From Streptococcus sp. 29887 (GTDB lineage Bacteria; Bacillota; Bacilli; Lactobacillales; Streptococcaceae), in NCBI RefSeq assembly GCF_032595075.1, contig NZ_CP118735.1, positions 772,001-836,000 on the forward strand: a DNA stretch of 64,000 nucleotides, given 5' to 3'. The notes beneath the pieces are model-generated. The model was not told where the DNA came from. It made no database searches and was given only the letters and a program-made list of their open reading frames with translations. Shown one piece after another: positions 44,384 through 53,879 of the stretch. Made by a program: the position numbers and the translations under genes. How positions within the stretch are numbered: position 1 is the stretch's first letter; each line of letters begins with the position of its first letter.

Positions 44384-44880
44384 AACATCTAGCCTATCTC
44401 AGTATCGGTGGGAACATGGGCGACCGGCAAGCCTACTTACAGGCTGCCTTAAAAAAACTGGACAAACACCCAGACTGCCGACTTGGTTCGGTTTCCCATA
44501 TCTATGAAACACCAGCTTGGGGCAAGACGGATCAGGCTGATTTCCTCAATCTAGCCTGTCAAGTGTATACTGATTTGTCTGCCCAGGAATTTTTAACTTT
44601 CTGCCAAGAGATTGAGCAGGACCTTGACCGCGTACGGATTGAAAAATGGGGCCAACGCACCATTGATTTGGACATTATTTTTTGGGATGATCAAGTGATT
44701 GAGGAAGAAAACCTCATCGTTCCCCATCCCTATGCTCATGAGCGGGCATTTGTGCTTTTACCGCTGACTGATATTGCGGCCGATTACTATCATCCTGTCT
44801 TGCAAAAGACAGTTGCAGAATTATTGCTTCCCTTGAAAGATGTAAAAGATATTAAGAAATTGAATTTAAAAATGCAATAG
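44380..44880 (+). CDS. folK: 2-amino-4-hydroxy-6-hydroxymethyldihydropteridine diphosphokinase
   Basis: 166 aa. Transfers diphosphate from ATP to 6-hydroxymethyl-dihydropterin, supplying FolP. Landmarks: AYLSIGGNMGDRQAYLQ (residues 4-20), SHIYETPAWG, FLNLACQV, RIEKWGQRTIDLDIIFWDD (catalytic signature) and VPHPYAHERAFVLLPL. Last gene of the folate operon. Confidence 0.96.
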   Translation: MKHLAYLSIGGNMGDRQAYLQAALKKLDKHPDCRLGSVSHIYETPAWGKTDQADFLNLACQVYTDLSAQEFLTFCQEIEQDLDRVRIEKWGQRTIDLDIIFWDDQVIEEENLIVPHPYAHERAFVLLPLTDIAADYYHPVLQKTVAELLLPLKDVKDIKKLNLKMQ

Positions 44881-44903
44881 TATAGAAAAATAGTAGGAGA
44901 ATT

Positions 44904-46214
44904 ATGGAAATATTAGCGATTTTAGGAGTTTTATTGGCTGTTGTAGCCATTATTTATTTAACGTCAAAGAATTTACATGTCATTGTGGCAGCGCCAGTAG
45001 CTAGTTTGATTATTTTGCTGACCAACCAGATGAATGTGTTAGAGGTCATGTTGGGACAGGAGAAGTCTTACATGACAGGCTTGGCAGGTTTTTTAATCAA
45101 TAACTTTGCAATTTTTATGCTAGGCTCTATCTTGGCACGTTATATGGAGGCAAGTGGGGCTACCTTGACCATTGCTAATAGCATTCTAAAATTAGTGGGG
45201 AAAGATAGTCCTTATAAGGTCTTGCTAGCTTTGGCCCTCATTACAAGTATTTTGACCTATGGAGGTGTGAGTATTTTTGTTGTAATATTTACTCTCTTGC
45301 CTCTGTCACGTCCTCTTTTCAAAGAGTTAAATATCAACTGGGCTCTATTCCCACTACCAGTCTTTATGGGTGCTAGCACCTATACCATGACAACCTTACC
45401 GGGTACACCGTCCATTCAGAACGTTATTCCGACCAAGGTTTTGGGAACAAGTTTGACAGCGGCTCCGCTTATCAGTTTGGCTGCTAGTGCGGTTCTCTTG
45501 CTCTTTGGCTTGTTTTACATGGGCTACTGTCTCAAGAAGAGCTTGGCAAATGGGGAAACCTACACGGAGAATGTTGACGATGTGGTTGTGGACTTAGATA
45601 CAAAAAGACCAAACCTCTTCTTCTCAGTCTTGCCCTTGCTTAGTCTGATTGCGACCATCTTCCTTTTGAATAAAACTCCGAATGTTTTGGTCATTGGCTT
45701 GTTGGTATCTATTGTTTTATCAGCCATCTTGTTCTACCCATATCTGCCTAATCAGAAGGAACTTCTGAATACAGGGGCGACTGCTTCTATTGTTCCTGCC
45801 TTTGCCACTTCAAGTACGGTGGCATTTGGTACTGTCTTGACCTTGTCAGCTGGTTTTGCGGTAATTCAAGAATGGATCCAACAAATTCCGGGTTCGCCTT
45901 TGATTAGCTTGTCTGTGTCAACAGCCTTGCTCAGTGGTATTATTGGTTCATCCTCTGGTGCGGTTGGTATCGCCTCAAGTAATTTCTTGCCTGCCTATTT
46001 GGAAATGGGGATTGACCCGGAAATCCTTCACCGTGTGGTCGTAGTGGCTTCGGCTATCCTAACAGTTGTACCGCAATCGGGTGTCATGATTACCTTCCAC
46101 AATCTGTCTAAGTTAAGTATGAAGCGTGGTCTTAAGTACTCATTTGTACTGGTGACTGTCGGACATATCTTGGCACTCATGGTTGTTTTAGCCTTGGTAG
46201 GCCTACTTTACTAG
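44904..46214 (+). CDS. GntP-family permease (gluconate or related acid)
   Basis: 436 aa with about 12 membrane helices. GntP/ArsB-IT superfamily features include the N-terminal ILGVLLAVVAIIYLTSK, NNFAIFMLGSILARYMEASG, and TYTMTTLPGTPSIQNVIP in the middle, and a conserved re-entrant GIIGSSSGAVGIA. Members import gluconate or other hydroxy acids with protons; the substrate is open. RBS TAGGAGA. It starts 23 bp after folK without a terminator between, so it may be read from the folate promoter. Confidence 0.88.
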   Translation: MEILAILGVLLAVVAIIYLTSKNLHVIVAAPVASLIILLTNQMNVLEVMLGQEKSYMTGLAGFLINNFAIFMLGSILARYMEASGATLTIANSILKLVGKDSPYKVLLALALITSILTYGGVSIFVVIFTLLPLSRPLFKELNINWALFPLPVFMGASTYTMTTLPGTPSIQNVIPTKVLGTSLTAAPLISLAASAVLLLFGLFYMGYCLKKSLANGETYTENVDDVVVDLDTKRPNLFFSVLPLLSLIATIFLLNKTPNVLVIGLLVSIVLSAILFYPYLPNQKELLNTGATASIVPAFATSSTVAFGTVLTLSAGFAVIQEWIQQIPGSPLISLSVSTALLSGIIGSSSGAVGIASSNFLPAYLEMGIDPEILHRVVVVASAILTVVPQSGVMITFHNLSKLSMKRGLKYSFVLVTVGHILALMVVLALVGLLY

Positions 46215-46224
46215 AAGAATAGAG

Positions 46225-46256
46225 ATGGGATTTTCATTTGAAAATCCTATTTTTTG
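46225..46256 (+). terminator. Terminator after GntP-family gene
   Basis: ATGGGATTTTCA/TGAAAATCCTAT stem (one G-T pair) followed by T6. Confidence 0.85.
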
Positions 46257-46279
46257 CAAAAAACTTAACCACTTTATAA

Positions 46280-46327
46280 TTAACTGGTTGACTAATTGTA
46301 TGAAAAATTATATACTTTACTGGTAAA
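46280..46327 (+). promoter_or_regulatory. Promoter with two AdcR-like operators
   Basis: TTGACT (46288-46293), 17-nt spacer and TATACT (46311-46316). TTAACTGGTTGA (46280-46291) matches the AdcR consensus TTAACYRGTTAA at 11 of 12 positions and overlaps the -35. A second palindrome, TTTACTGGTAAA (46316-46327), overlaps the -10 and start. Both would block transcription when zinc is ample. Confidence 0.75.
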
Positions 46328-46356
46328 ATACTTGTTATCTATAGAAGGAGAGTATT

Positions 46357-49300
46357 GTGAAGAAGAAACGAAATCTTGCCTTGACAGGCATTACCCTCTT
46401 GTGTAGTTTGACCTTGTTGGCTTGCCAGCAGAAACAAGCTCAACAAGTTGCTAGTGAAAAAGTAAAGCAGGAACAGGTTCAGAAAGAGGAAATAGTCTAT
46501 GTTGTTGCTGAGTTAACAACGGATGGTTATGTCCTTATTCATGGTGACCATCAGCACCTGGAAAAAGGTTCGGTTCCCTATGATGCCAAGTTTTTGAAGG
46601 AAACCTTGTTAGAGGATAAGAACTACCAATTCAATGAAAAAGATGTCTTGTACAAGGTACGGACAGGTTATATCATTCAAGTGAAGGGCAAGGTCTATTA
46701 TTATCCTAAGAAGACTGGAGATGGTCTTGTCACTTTAGAGGAAGCGCGGAAATTAACGGCAAATAATCCTGAACATGACCACCATGGACACGATCACAAC
46801 CATGACCATGCTCATGAAGAGCAAAAACAGTCATCGACCAATCTAGTAGGTGTGGCCGGGATTGATAGACCAACCAGCGACGGTTTTTTATTGAGCGATG
46901 CCAAGCAAATTTCAAGCAAGACGGATACGGGCATTATCGTTGAGCATAATGGTCACAGTCACTTTATCTTTTATGGTGACTTGAAAGGTAGTAAGTGGGA
47001 GTACCTTATCCCAGCTGGAGCTGATGTGACCAAGAAACAGGAAAATAGTGCATCAGGTCAGTCATCCAGTCAGGCTGGTCAGGACCATTATCAATTCAAC
47101 CCTGCTGATATTGTAGCTGAGGATGCTAATGGCTATACAGTTCGCCATGGAGATCATTACCATTATATTTTGAAACAAACTGTCGGTGGAAGTGTGGGAA
47201 ATCCTGTTCATACAGGTGCTAGCCAGTTTGCTAGTTCGAAAGTGGCAGCACCGGTTATGCAAAATCACTTGGTGACTTTACCTGTTTCCCCAATAGCTAG
47301 CCTACCAGTTCCAGTAGTTACTGCAGGTGCTAATCAAGCAGCGTCTGTGGTTTCTCGTCAAGGGATTGCTGGGATTGACTATCCGACTAGCGATGGCTTT
47401 CTCTTTGATGGAAGTGGGCTTATCGGTCAGAATGCGGTTGGTTTGCTCATTCAACACCAGGGGCATATCCATGTTTTGCGTAGGGAGCAAGTGGCAACTT
47501 CTAAGTGGGCTTATTTGCTAGAAGATCAATCTAGTCAAGCTACTCCAATTCAACCACTTCCAGCAGTCCTCACCGATGTGGTTACAAAACCAGTGGAAAA
47601 AACGGAAGTAGCAGCCGTTCCAAGTACCTCCAGCCAGTCACCAGCAGCAAGTCCAGCACCTGTTGCTCCGACAGCGGAGATTGTGGCGGATGAGGTCACA
47701 GCCAAGCGGAACTACCTGGCCCAAGCCCTCGGTTTGCCGGCCGGTTCCATTACGCTTTTGGATACGCCACAAGGTCAGGCCTTCATGTATCCCCATGGCG
47801 ACCATGACCATCTGGTGCTATTGAAGAATATTGACCTAACCAAACCTTTTGAAAGTGAAGAGGACTTGACACGAAAAATTGATTACATTTCCAAGGTCTA
47901 TGGTGTGCCAAAAGAAGCCATCCGAGTTTCTGATACCACCTTTAGTTTCAACGACCCAAGCCATGCCTATGACCCGACCCATGTCCATCCTTATGTGATT
48001 TTACGGTCCATGTTGATTATCCCTGAAGTGACTGGTGATCCGGAAACGGACTTTGAAGCGGAGCTTTTGGCGGTAGCCAAGCGGACAGGTATCGCACCGT
48101 CTAAACTCATCATTCGTGACAAGAAATTCATCCTGCCACATGGAAGCCATGACCATGTCTTGCATATTCAAGCTGTGGAGGGCATTGAGCCATATCTTGC
48201 TAATAAATTGCCAGCTATTTCAGGTAGCTATCAGGAGGGGGAATTTGACCGAGCGACTGTAGATAGTCAGCTTGAAAGTTTGCGTCAAGTGGCAGCTGAA
48301 AAGTATGGAACAAGTAGCAAGGAATACCGTCGTATCGAGCGAGCTTTGGACGACTTTGCTAGCAATCTGGATGACCTGGTAACCAATTCGACCAAGGGCT
48401 ATCTAGCTATGTTGGAGCAATTTGAAAAGGTTCATATCCTAAAAGAAACTACTAGCAATACAGAGGAACAAGTGGACCCACTCTATCAATCCATACTTGA
48501 ACAGATTCGCTTGCTTGATACCAGCAACCTACCTGTCAATAAGGAAGACCTGACTAGTCAACTCAACCAAGCCAGTCAGGATAAGGACAGACAGGCCTTG
48601 CTCAACCTGGAACACCTCTTGCAAGAATTGAAACATTTCCAAGACCGTCCAGATATCACAGCTATGGAGTATATGGATTATTTACTTAGTCAGTTGGATC
48701 AGCCGTATTTACCAGCTGATTTGCAAGAAAGATTGGCGAGCACACTGGATCGCTTGTTCCAAGCGACCTTGGGTGGCAATAGTTCCATCAAGCCATTGGA
48801 CTTGTCCAAGGAACTGGTTGACTTGAAAGTTGCACTCCATTTGGCCAAGGCAGCTAATCAGACCTACCCTATCCAAACCAGTCCTGCCTCTGAAAAATTG
48901 CAGGAAAACAGGGCATTCATGGAGGCATTTGTGGGAGATATCCGTGAGATGTTTACTAGACAGATGACCTTCCCTGAAATTGTGGAGAAAACAGAGAATG
49001 ACACACCAGTAACCTCTCCTGGTCATGTGACGGATAATCAGACCTATCAAGAGCTACTGACTTTGCTTAGACAAACAAATCTAACTGGCACCCAGACCTC
49101 ACAAACCGCCTGGGTTGAGCGGATTAACCAGGCAAGTTTGAAGGGGGACGAGCGTGAGTTAGCAAGTATTTCCCATAGTTTGAAGGAAATTCAGCACTTC
49201 CAAGACCGAGCAGAAATTCGTTTGATGGAATACATGGATTACTTGCTTACTCATATTGACAGCCCTTATCTTCAAGCACCTACTCGTCAGGAAGCGGCTC

Positions 49301-50112
49301 GCCTCATCAATCAAATCTATGGTTTGGTTGTGCGAAGGGAATTGGCAACTAGTCCAATTTCTTTGGCAGAAGACTTAATTGCCAGCAGTATTGCCGTTGC
49401 CAATGATGTAAAAAGGCAAATCAATCAGCAGCTTGAAATGTCAGATGACTATGGAATCATGCAGATGAACCGTCTAGAAATGAATATGTTTGTCGAAGGA
49501 ACTAGAGATTTCTTTGTCAATCCGTTAAGTTTGCCTGAGGAAGTTCTGGTAAAAGCGGGGCAGACAAGTTCTGTTCCAGCAATTGAAGAAGGTGTAGGAC
49601 TAGTCAGTCCAACCAGTCAGAATAGTCCTGAAAGCTTATCAGATCCAATCCATGACCATGAAAGTGACAGCAAGGAGGAAAGTCCATCCAGCTTATCACA
49701 AGCAGTTGAAGAAAACTCTTCGTCAGAAACTGGCTCAAGCTCTGAACAGGCAATCAGTCCTACAGAGCTTGTTGAGGCAGAAGCGGTCGCTCCAATAACT
49801 GTCGAAGGTGCAGAAGAGGAGAGTGTTTCAAATAGCTCAACAAACCCAACAGAAGTGCAAGAAATCCCATCAGTAACGGATGAAACAACCAGTGGACCAG
49901 TTTCAGAACCTACAGACACAGCTGTAGAAGAACAAGCTTTGCCTAGTGAAAGTGTTGAGGAAGAAGATGTGGAACTATCCGATGAAGACCTAGAATGGCT
50001 GTCCGATATTTTCGGTGAATTTACAGGTTCAACTTCCGAAGAGGAAAGTGAAAACATCGGCTTGACCTGGAAACCGCTAGGGAGCTTCGATTTCAACTCT
50101 TTTGATGAATAA
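46357..50112 (+). CDS. Pht-type histidine-triad surface lipoprotein (1251 aa)
   Basis: GTG start with AAGGAG upstream. The lipoprotein signal peptide ends at LLAC (Cys23). The body has several HxxHxH zinc sites: HGDHQH, a His-rich cluster HDHHGHDHNHDHAH (about 140-155), HNGHSH, HGDHYH, HQGHIH, HGDHDH and HGSHDH, within repeated Pht domains (GIDRPTSDGFLL / GIDYPTSDGFLF). The second half is helical with an internal duplication (HFQDRPDITAMEYMDYLL and HFQDRAEIRLMEYMDYLL). The end is acidic and Ser/Glu-rich. Pht proteins scavenge zinc, interact with AdcAII-type binding proteins and affect complement deposition. No adc transporter gene is adjacent. Confidence 0.93.
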   Translation: MKKKRNLALTGITLLCSLTLLACQQKQAQQVASEKVKQEQVQKEEIVYVVAELTTDGYVLIHGDHQHLEKGSVPYDAKFLKETLLEDKNYQFNEKDVLYKVRTGYIIQVKGKVYYYPKKTGDGLVTLEEARKLTANNPEHDHHGHDHNHDHAHEEQKQSSTNLVGVAGIDRPTSDGFLLSDAKQISSKTDTGIIVEHNGHSHFIFYGDLKGSKWEYLIPAGADVTKKQENSASGQSSSQAGQDHYQFNPADIVAEDANGYTVRHGDHYHYILKQTVGGSVGNPVHTGASQFASSKVAAPVMQNHLVTLPVSPIASLPVPVVTAGANQAASVVSRQGIAGIDYPTSDGFLFDGSGLIGQNAVGLLIQHQGHIHVLRREQVATSKWAYLLEDQSSQATPIQPLPAVLTDVVTKPVEKTEVAAVPSTSSQSPAASPAPVAPTAEIVADEVTAKRNYLAQALGLPAGSITLLDTPQGQAFMYPHGDHDHLVLLKNIDLTKPFESEEDLTRKIDYISKVYGVPKEAIRVSDTTFSFNDPSHAYDPTHVHPYVILRSMLIIPEVTGDPETDFEAELLAVAKRTGIAPSKLIIRDKKFILPHGSHDHVLHIQAVEGIEPYLANKLPAISGSYQEGEFDRATVDSQLESLRQVAAEKYGTSSKEYRRIERALDDFASNLDDLVTNSTKGYLAMLEQFEKVHILKETTSNTEEQVDPLYQSILEQIRLLDTSNLPVNKEDLTSQLNQASQDKDRQALLNLEHLLQELKHFQDRPDITAMEYMDYLLSQLDQPYLPADLQERLASTLDRLFQATLGGNSSIKPLDLSKELVDLKVALHLAKAANQTYPIQTSPASEKLQENRAFMEAFVGDIREMFTRQMTFPEIVEKTENDTPVTSPGHVTDNQTYQELLTLLRQTNLTGTQTSQTAWVERINQASLKGDERELASISHSLKEIQHFQDRAEIRLMEYMDYLLTHIDSPYLQAPTRQEAARLINQIYGLVVRRELATSPISLAEDLIASSIAVANDVKRQINQQLEMSDDYGIMQMNRLEMNMFVEGTRDFFVNPLSLPEEVLVKAGQTSSVPAIEEGVGLVSPTSQNSPESLSDPIHDHESDSKEESPSSLSQAVEENSSSETGSSSEQAISPTELVEAEAVAPITVEGAEEESVSNSSTNPTEVQEIPSVTDETTSGPVSEPTDTAVEEQALPSESVEEEDVELSDEDLEWLSDIFGEFTGSTSEEESENIGLTWKPLGSFDFNSFDE

Positions 50113-50131
50113 TACCTAATAAAAAATGTTA

Positions 50132-50156
50132 AAACCATGGTCTGACCATGGTTTTT
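50132..50156 (+). terminator. Terminator of the histidine-triad gene
   Basis: AAACCATGGT/ACCATGGTTT stem with CTG loop, then TT. Confidence 0.8.
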
Positions 50157-50196
50157 CTTGAAAAAATAAAAATAACTTTCTATCATTTGTCAAGTG

Positions 50197-50205
50197 TGAT
50201 ATAAT
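50197..50205 (+). promoter_or_regulatory. Extended -10 promoter of MFS gene
   Basis: TGATATAAT; no strong -35 box. Confidence 0.5.
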
Positions 50206-50247
50206 CAGAATTGCTGAAATCCGAACGATTTTATTTGGGAGAAAATA

Positions 50248-51414
50248 ATGAAAAAACAATCACCATTTATAGTGGCAGGTATTGTCATGCTGGGTGTGGT
50301 CATGCGCGCCCCCTTTACAGCCCTTCCTGCTATCTTGACAGATGTAGCTGCTGGTCTGGGAGTAGAGGTCAGTTCTCTAGGTATATTGACCTCTATTCCC
50401 TTGATTATGTTTGCCCTCTGTTCTTCCCTAGCTCCTCGCCTAGCTGCTAGATTTGGTATGGAGAAACTCATGGCCATGGTCCTCTTGGTCATGGTTGTTG
50501 GATCAGGGATGCGGGTACTGAATCTACCTGCTTTATACATAGGTACTATGCTTGTTGGAGCTACTATTGCCTTTATCAATGTTCTCTTGCCCAGTCTGGT
50601 CACGGCTAATTTTCCTAAGAAAATTGGTTTTTATACCACCATCTATATTACCTTGATGGGAGTAGCTGCGACGGTGGCTGCTATGGTCGCAGTTCCTATC
50701 GTATCCGCAAGCTCTTGGCAAACATTTATCCTATTGATAACAGCTGTAGTCTTGTTAGCCTTTCTGCTCTGGTTACCAAATATTCGTAATAATCATCGTT
50801 TTGAAAACCAAAAACAGGGCCAGCAGACCCGGTCTATTTGGAAGAATAAAGCTGCCCTTATCTTCCTACTCTTTGGTGGTCTACAATCAGTTCTCTACTA
50901 TACAGAGATTACCTGGTTACCGACCATTTCCCAGTCAGTTGGCTTCAGTAAGGCTGAGGCAGGCTTGATGGCAGGTTTCTTTAATATGACTGCCATCCCT
51001 ATGTCCATGATTATTCCAGCTATCCTTTCTCGTCAGACCAAGGAAATGCGCCGCAATATCATGTTGATAACTTCCTCAGCTACCCTTCTAGGTCTTGCTT
51101 TGCTGGCTGTTCTACCTAAGCATTTTATACTCTGGACAGCCCTGCACATTATTTTGAGTTTCTCAAATGCAGCTCTTTTCCCTTATATGATGTTGGGCTT
51201 TACCCTGAAAACCAGCAACAGCCAGGCGACTGCTCAATTATCAGGTATGGTGCAGACTGGGGGCTACTTGATTGCTGCCTTTGGTCCAGGTTTATTGGGA
51301 TACAGTTATCCACTATTTAATAGCTGGCTCCCTCTTATCATGGCACTAGCCCTTGTGACCCTAGCCATGATGTGGACCATTGTCCTGATTGAAAAAGAAG
51401 ATATTATATTATAA
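50248..51414 (+). CDS. MFS transporter, CynX/NimT-like
   Basis: 388 aa with 12 hydrophobic segments and only a short central loop (NNHRFENQKQGQQTRSIW). The N-terminal VVMRAPFTALPAILTDVAAG and the LTSIPLIMFALCSSLAPRLA segment fit the CynX/NimT (cyanate / 2-nitroimidazole transporter) branch of the major facilitator superfamily. The substrate is unknown. The ATG has a GGGAGAA RBS. Monocistronic. Confidence 0.87.
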   Translation: MKKQSPFIVAGIVMLGVVMRAPFTALPAILTDVAAGLGVEVSSLGILTSIPLIMFALCSSLAPRLAARFGMEKLMAMVLLVMVVGSGMRVLNLPALYIGTMLVGATIAFINVLLPSLVTANFPKKIGFYTTIYITLMGVAATVAAMVAVPIVSASSWQTFILLITAVVLLAFLLWLPNIRNNHRFENQKQGQQTRSIWKNKAALIFLLFGGLQSVLYYTEITWLPTISQSVGFSKAEAGLMAGFFNMTAIPMSMIIPAILSRQTKEMRRNIMLITSSATLLGLALLAVLPKHFILWTALHIILSFSNAALFPYMMLGFTLKTSNSQATAQLSGMVQTGGYLIAAFGPGLLGYSYPLFNSWLPLIMALALVTLAMMWTIVLIEKEDIIL

Positions 51415-51417
51415 GTG

Positions 51418-51480
51418 AAATCTCTTAGAAAGCCTATTATGTTCCTTTTGGAAATAGCAGAGCTTCTAAGGGATTTTTTG
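51418..51480 (+). terminator. Terminator after MFS gene
   Basis: AAATCTCTTAGAA (51418-51430) pairs with TTCTAAGGGATTT (51464-51476, one T-G pair) across a long loop, then T run. Confidence 0.65.
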
Positions 51481-51486
51481 GTAAAC

Positions 51487-51513
51487 AAAAAAGCTGGATA
51501 GTTACCAGCTTTT
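51487..51513 (-). terminator. Terminator of DUF3042 gene
   Basis: AAAAGCTGG/CCAGCTTTT stem with 7-nt loop, T run on the minus strand; it begins at the stop codon. Confidence 0.8.
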
Positions 51514-51683
51514 TAGTGTGCCACACGGCGACGTGCAGCTTTTTTGCGATTTTCCTCGATGAAAGCTTCTTTCTTTTCTTCTGGTTCGATGATTGTTTTA
51601 TGAACGGTGAAGATAGCCCCTGCCGCGAGAGCAACCGTAGAAAGAACACCCGTCAAGAAACCTTTGCCAAAACCTTTAGCCAT
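51513..51683 (-). CDS. DUF3042 family small protein
   Basis: 56 aa from ATG 51683 (MAKGFGKGFLTG), with AAAGGAGAA upstream; the frame could be extended but without an RBS. One short hydrophobic helix (GVLSTVALAAGAIF) and a basic C-terminal tail (EENRKKAARRRVAH) fit the DUF3042 pattern found across Lactobacillales. Function unknown; probably membrane-associated. Divergent from miaA. Confidence 0.85.
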   Translation of the reverse strand: MAKGFGKGFLTGVLSTVALAAGAIFTVHKTIIEPEEKKEAFIEENRKKAARRRVAH

Positions 51684-51703
51684 AGTGAATTCTCCTTTAC
51701 TTG

Positions 51704-51712
51704 TGTTATAAT
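51704..51712 (+). promoter_or_regulatory. Extended -10 promoter of miaA operon
   Basis: TGTTATAAT, 39 nt before miaA. Confidence 0.5.
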
Positions 51713-51751
51713 AGATTTTAGCGAAAAAACAAAATATTTTCAAGGAAAAAG

Positions 51752-52636
51752 ATGAAAACTAAAGTAATTGTGGTCATAGGACCAACAGCGGTAGGAAAAA
51801 CTGCCCTTGGCATAGACTTGGCCCAGCGCTACAATGGAGAAATTATCAGCGGTGATAGCCAGCAAGTCTATCGCAAACTGGATATTGGTACGGCAAAAGC
51901 TAGTCCTGAAGAGCAGGCTGCTGCGGTTCATCATTTGATTGATGTCCGAGATGTGACCGAGGGCTATTCGGCTTATGAATTTGTAGCAGAAGCCAGGGCC
52001 CTGATTGCTGACATTAAAAGTCGTGGCAAGTTGCCTATTATCGTGGGTGGGACAGGGCTTTACATTCAGAGCTTGCTTGAAGGCTACCACCTGGGCGGTC
52101 TGGTTGACCAGGAGCAAGTTCTTGCTTATCGGGCGGAACTCGACTGCTTGTCTGACGAGGATTTGGAAACAATGGCAGAGCAGGTAGGTTTGACAATCGA
52201 GGGAAACAGCCGACGGAGAATCATTCGTGGGTTAGAGTTGAAAAAATTTGGCAAAAACTTAGAAAATACAGAGTCAGGATATGAGCCACTTTACATCTGC
52301 CTGACGGATGACAGACAGGTCCTTTACGACCGCATCAATCAGCGCGTGGATAAGATGATGGCGGCGGGCTTACTAGATGAAGTCAGCTGGCTCTACCAAG
52401 AACACCCTCAAGCCCAAGCTGCTATGGGAATTGGCTACAAGGAGTTTTTCCCTTATTTTGCAGGTGAGCTTTCGCTAGAAGAAGCAGTTGATAAGGTCAA
52501 GCAAAATAGCCGCCGCTTTGCCAAACGCCAATTGACTTGGTTCAGAAATCGCATGCAGGTTCCCTTTTATTCAGTAGGCGAGCCAGATTACAAGTCGCAG
52601 ATTTTCACCGCCGTGGAGGAATTTTTAAATGATTGA
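51752..52636 (+). CDS. miaA: tRNA dimethylallyltransferase
   Basis: 294 aa. Adds dimethylallyl to A37 of tRNAs reading UNN codons. Landmarks: P-loop [18 protein letters not shown] (residues 10-27), [42 protein letters not shown] and a C-terminal [17 protein letters not shown]. It overlaps hflX by 8 bp and starts the operon miaA-hflX-unknown-rnz-SDR; the miaA-hflX link is ancient. Confidence 0.97.
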   Translation: MKTKVIVVIGPTAVGKTALGIDLAQRYNGEIISGDSQQVYRKLDIGTAKASPEEQAAAVHHLIDVRDVTEGYSAYEFVAEARALIADIKSRGKLPIIVGGTGLYIQSLLEGYHLGGLVDQEQVLAYRAELDCLSDEDLETMAEQVGLTIEGNSRRRIIRGLELKKFGKNLENTESGYEPLYICLTDDRQVLYDRINQRVDKMMAAGLLDEVSWLYQEHPQAQAAMGIGYKEFFPYFAGELSLEEAVDKVKQNSRRFAKRQLTWFRNRMQVPFYSVGEPDYKSQIFTAVEEFLND

Positions 52637-53879
52637 AACCCAGAAAGAACAAGAACGTGCCCTCCTGGTTGGAGTGGAACTACAGCAGACAGATAATTTT
52701 GACATGTCCATGGAGGAGTTGGCAAGTCTTGCTAAGACGGCTGGCGCTCTGGTAAAGGGAGTCTACACTCAAAAACGTGAAAAATACGACAGCAAGACCT
52801 TTGTCGGCTCAGGGAAACTAGAAGAAATTGCCCAGATGGTCGAAGCTGACGAAATTGATACCGTCATTGTTAACAATCGACTGACACCTCGCCAGAATGT
52901 CAATCTGGAAGAGATTTTAGGAGTAAAAGTCATCGACCGTATGCAGTTGATTTTGGATATTTTTGCCATGCGGGCACGGAGTCACGAAGGAAAACTGCAG
53001 GTTCACCTAGCCCAGCTCAAGTATATGTTACCTCGTTTGGTTGGTCAGGGGATTATGCTTAGCCGTCAGGCAGGGGGAATCGGCTCTCGTGGACCAGGTG
53101 AAAGCCAGTTGGAGCTCAACCGACGGAGCATCCGCAACCAGATTCACGACATTGAACGCCAACTCAAAACGGTGGAGAAAAACCGAGCGACTGTCCGTGA
53201 ACGCCGCCTGCAATCAGGCGTCTTTAAGATTGGCTTGATTGGCTATACCAACGCTGGTAAATCCACTATCATGAATGCCATGACCGACAAGCGACAGTAC
53301 GAGGCCGACGAACTCTTTGCCACACTTGATGCCACGACCAAGCAGATAAACTTGGCTGACAAGTTCAACGTGACCTTGACCGATACGGTTGGTTTCATTC
53401 AGGACCTGCCGACTGAGTTGATTTCAGCCTTCAAGTCCACCTTGGAGGAGTCCATGAATGTGGACCTCTTGCTCCATGTCATCGACGCCTCTGACCCCAA
53501 TCACAGTGAGCAGGAACAGGTGGTCTTAGACATTCTCAAGGACTTGGATATGCTGGACATTCCTCGCCTGGCTCTGTATAACAAGCTGGACAAGACCGAT
53601 GACAGCTTTACCCCAAGTCAGTTTCCTCATGTCATGCTGTCCGCTAAGGATGAAAATGCCAAAGGCCATATACAGATGATGGTCTTGGCCAAGATTAAGA
53701 CCATGTTTGAACGATTTGAGGTCAGGGTGCCACTTGCTGAATCTTATAAATTGCATGATTTGGCCACTCTGGCTCTGATTGAAAATCGGACTTATGAAGA
53801 GGATGTGGAAGTGGTATCAGGCTATATCGCTTCCAGCAATAAATGGAAGTTGGAAGAATTTTATGACGGATTATCTTGA
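52629..53879 (+). CDS. hflX: GTPase HflX
   Basis: 416 aa. Ribosome-associated GTPase, known in other bacteria to split stalled 70S ribosomes under stress. An N-terminal HflX domain ([30 protein letters not shown] linker) precedes the G domain: [14 protein letters not shown] (P-loop, about residue 205), [10 protein letters not shown] (G3), NKLDKTDD (G4) and a short C-terminal domain. It overlaps miaA by 8 bp and the next gene by 17 bp. Confidence 0.97.
   Translation: MIETQKEQERALLVGVELQQTDNFDMSMEELASLAKTAGALVKGVYTQKREKYDSKTFVGSGKLEEIAQMVEADEIDTVIVNNRLTPRQNVNLEEILGVKVIDRMQLILDIFAMRARSHEGKLQVHLAQLKYMLPRLVGQGIMLSRQAGGIGSRGPGESQLELNRRSIRNQIHDIERQLKTVEKNRATVRERRLQSGVFKIGLIGYTNAGKSTIMNAMTDKRQYEADELFATLDATTKQINLADKFNVTLTDTVGFIQDLPTELISAFKSTLEESMNVDLLLHVIDASDPNHSEQEQVVLDILKDLDMLDIPRLALYNKLDKTDDSFTPSQFPHVMLSAKDENAKGHIQMMVLAKIKTMFERFEVRVPLAESYKLHDLATLALIENRTYEEDVEVVSGYIASSNKWKLEEFYDGLS

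Noticed and set aside
51516..51755. 79-codon plus-strand frame opposite the DUF3042 gene
   Set aside because: Antisense shadow; the minus-strand frame has an RBS, a terminator and a family match.
53779..53862. 28-residue N-terminal extension of the hypothetical gene after hflX
   Set aside because: Overlaps hflX coding sequence and lacks an RBS; ATG 53863 with short overlap is the normal operon style.
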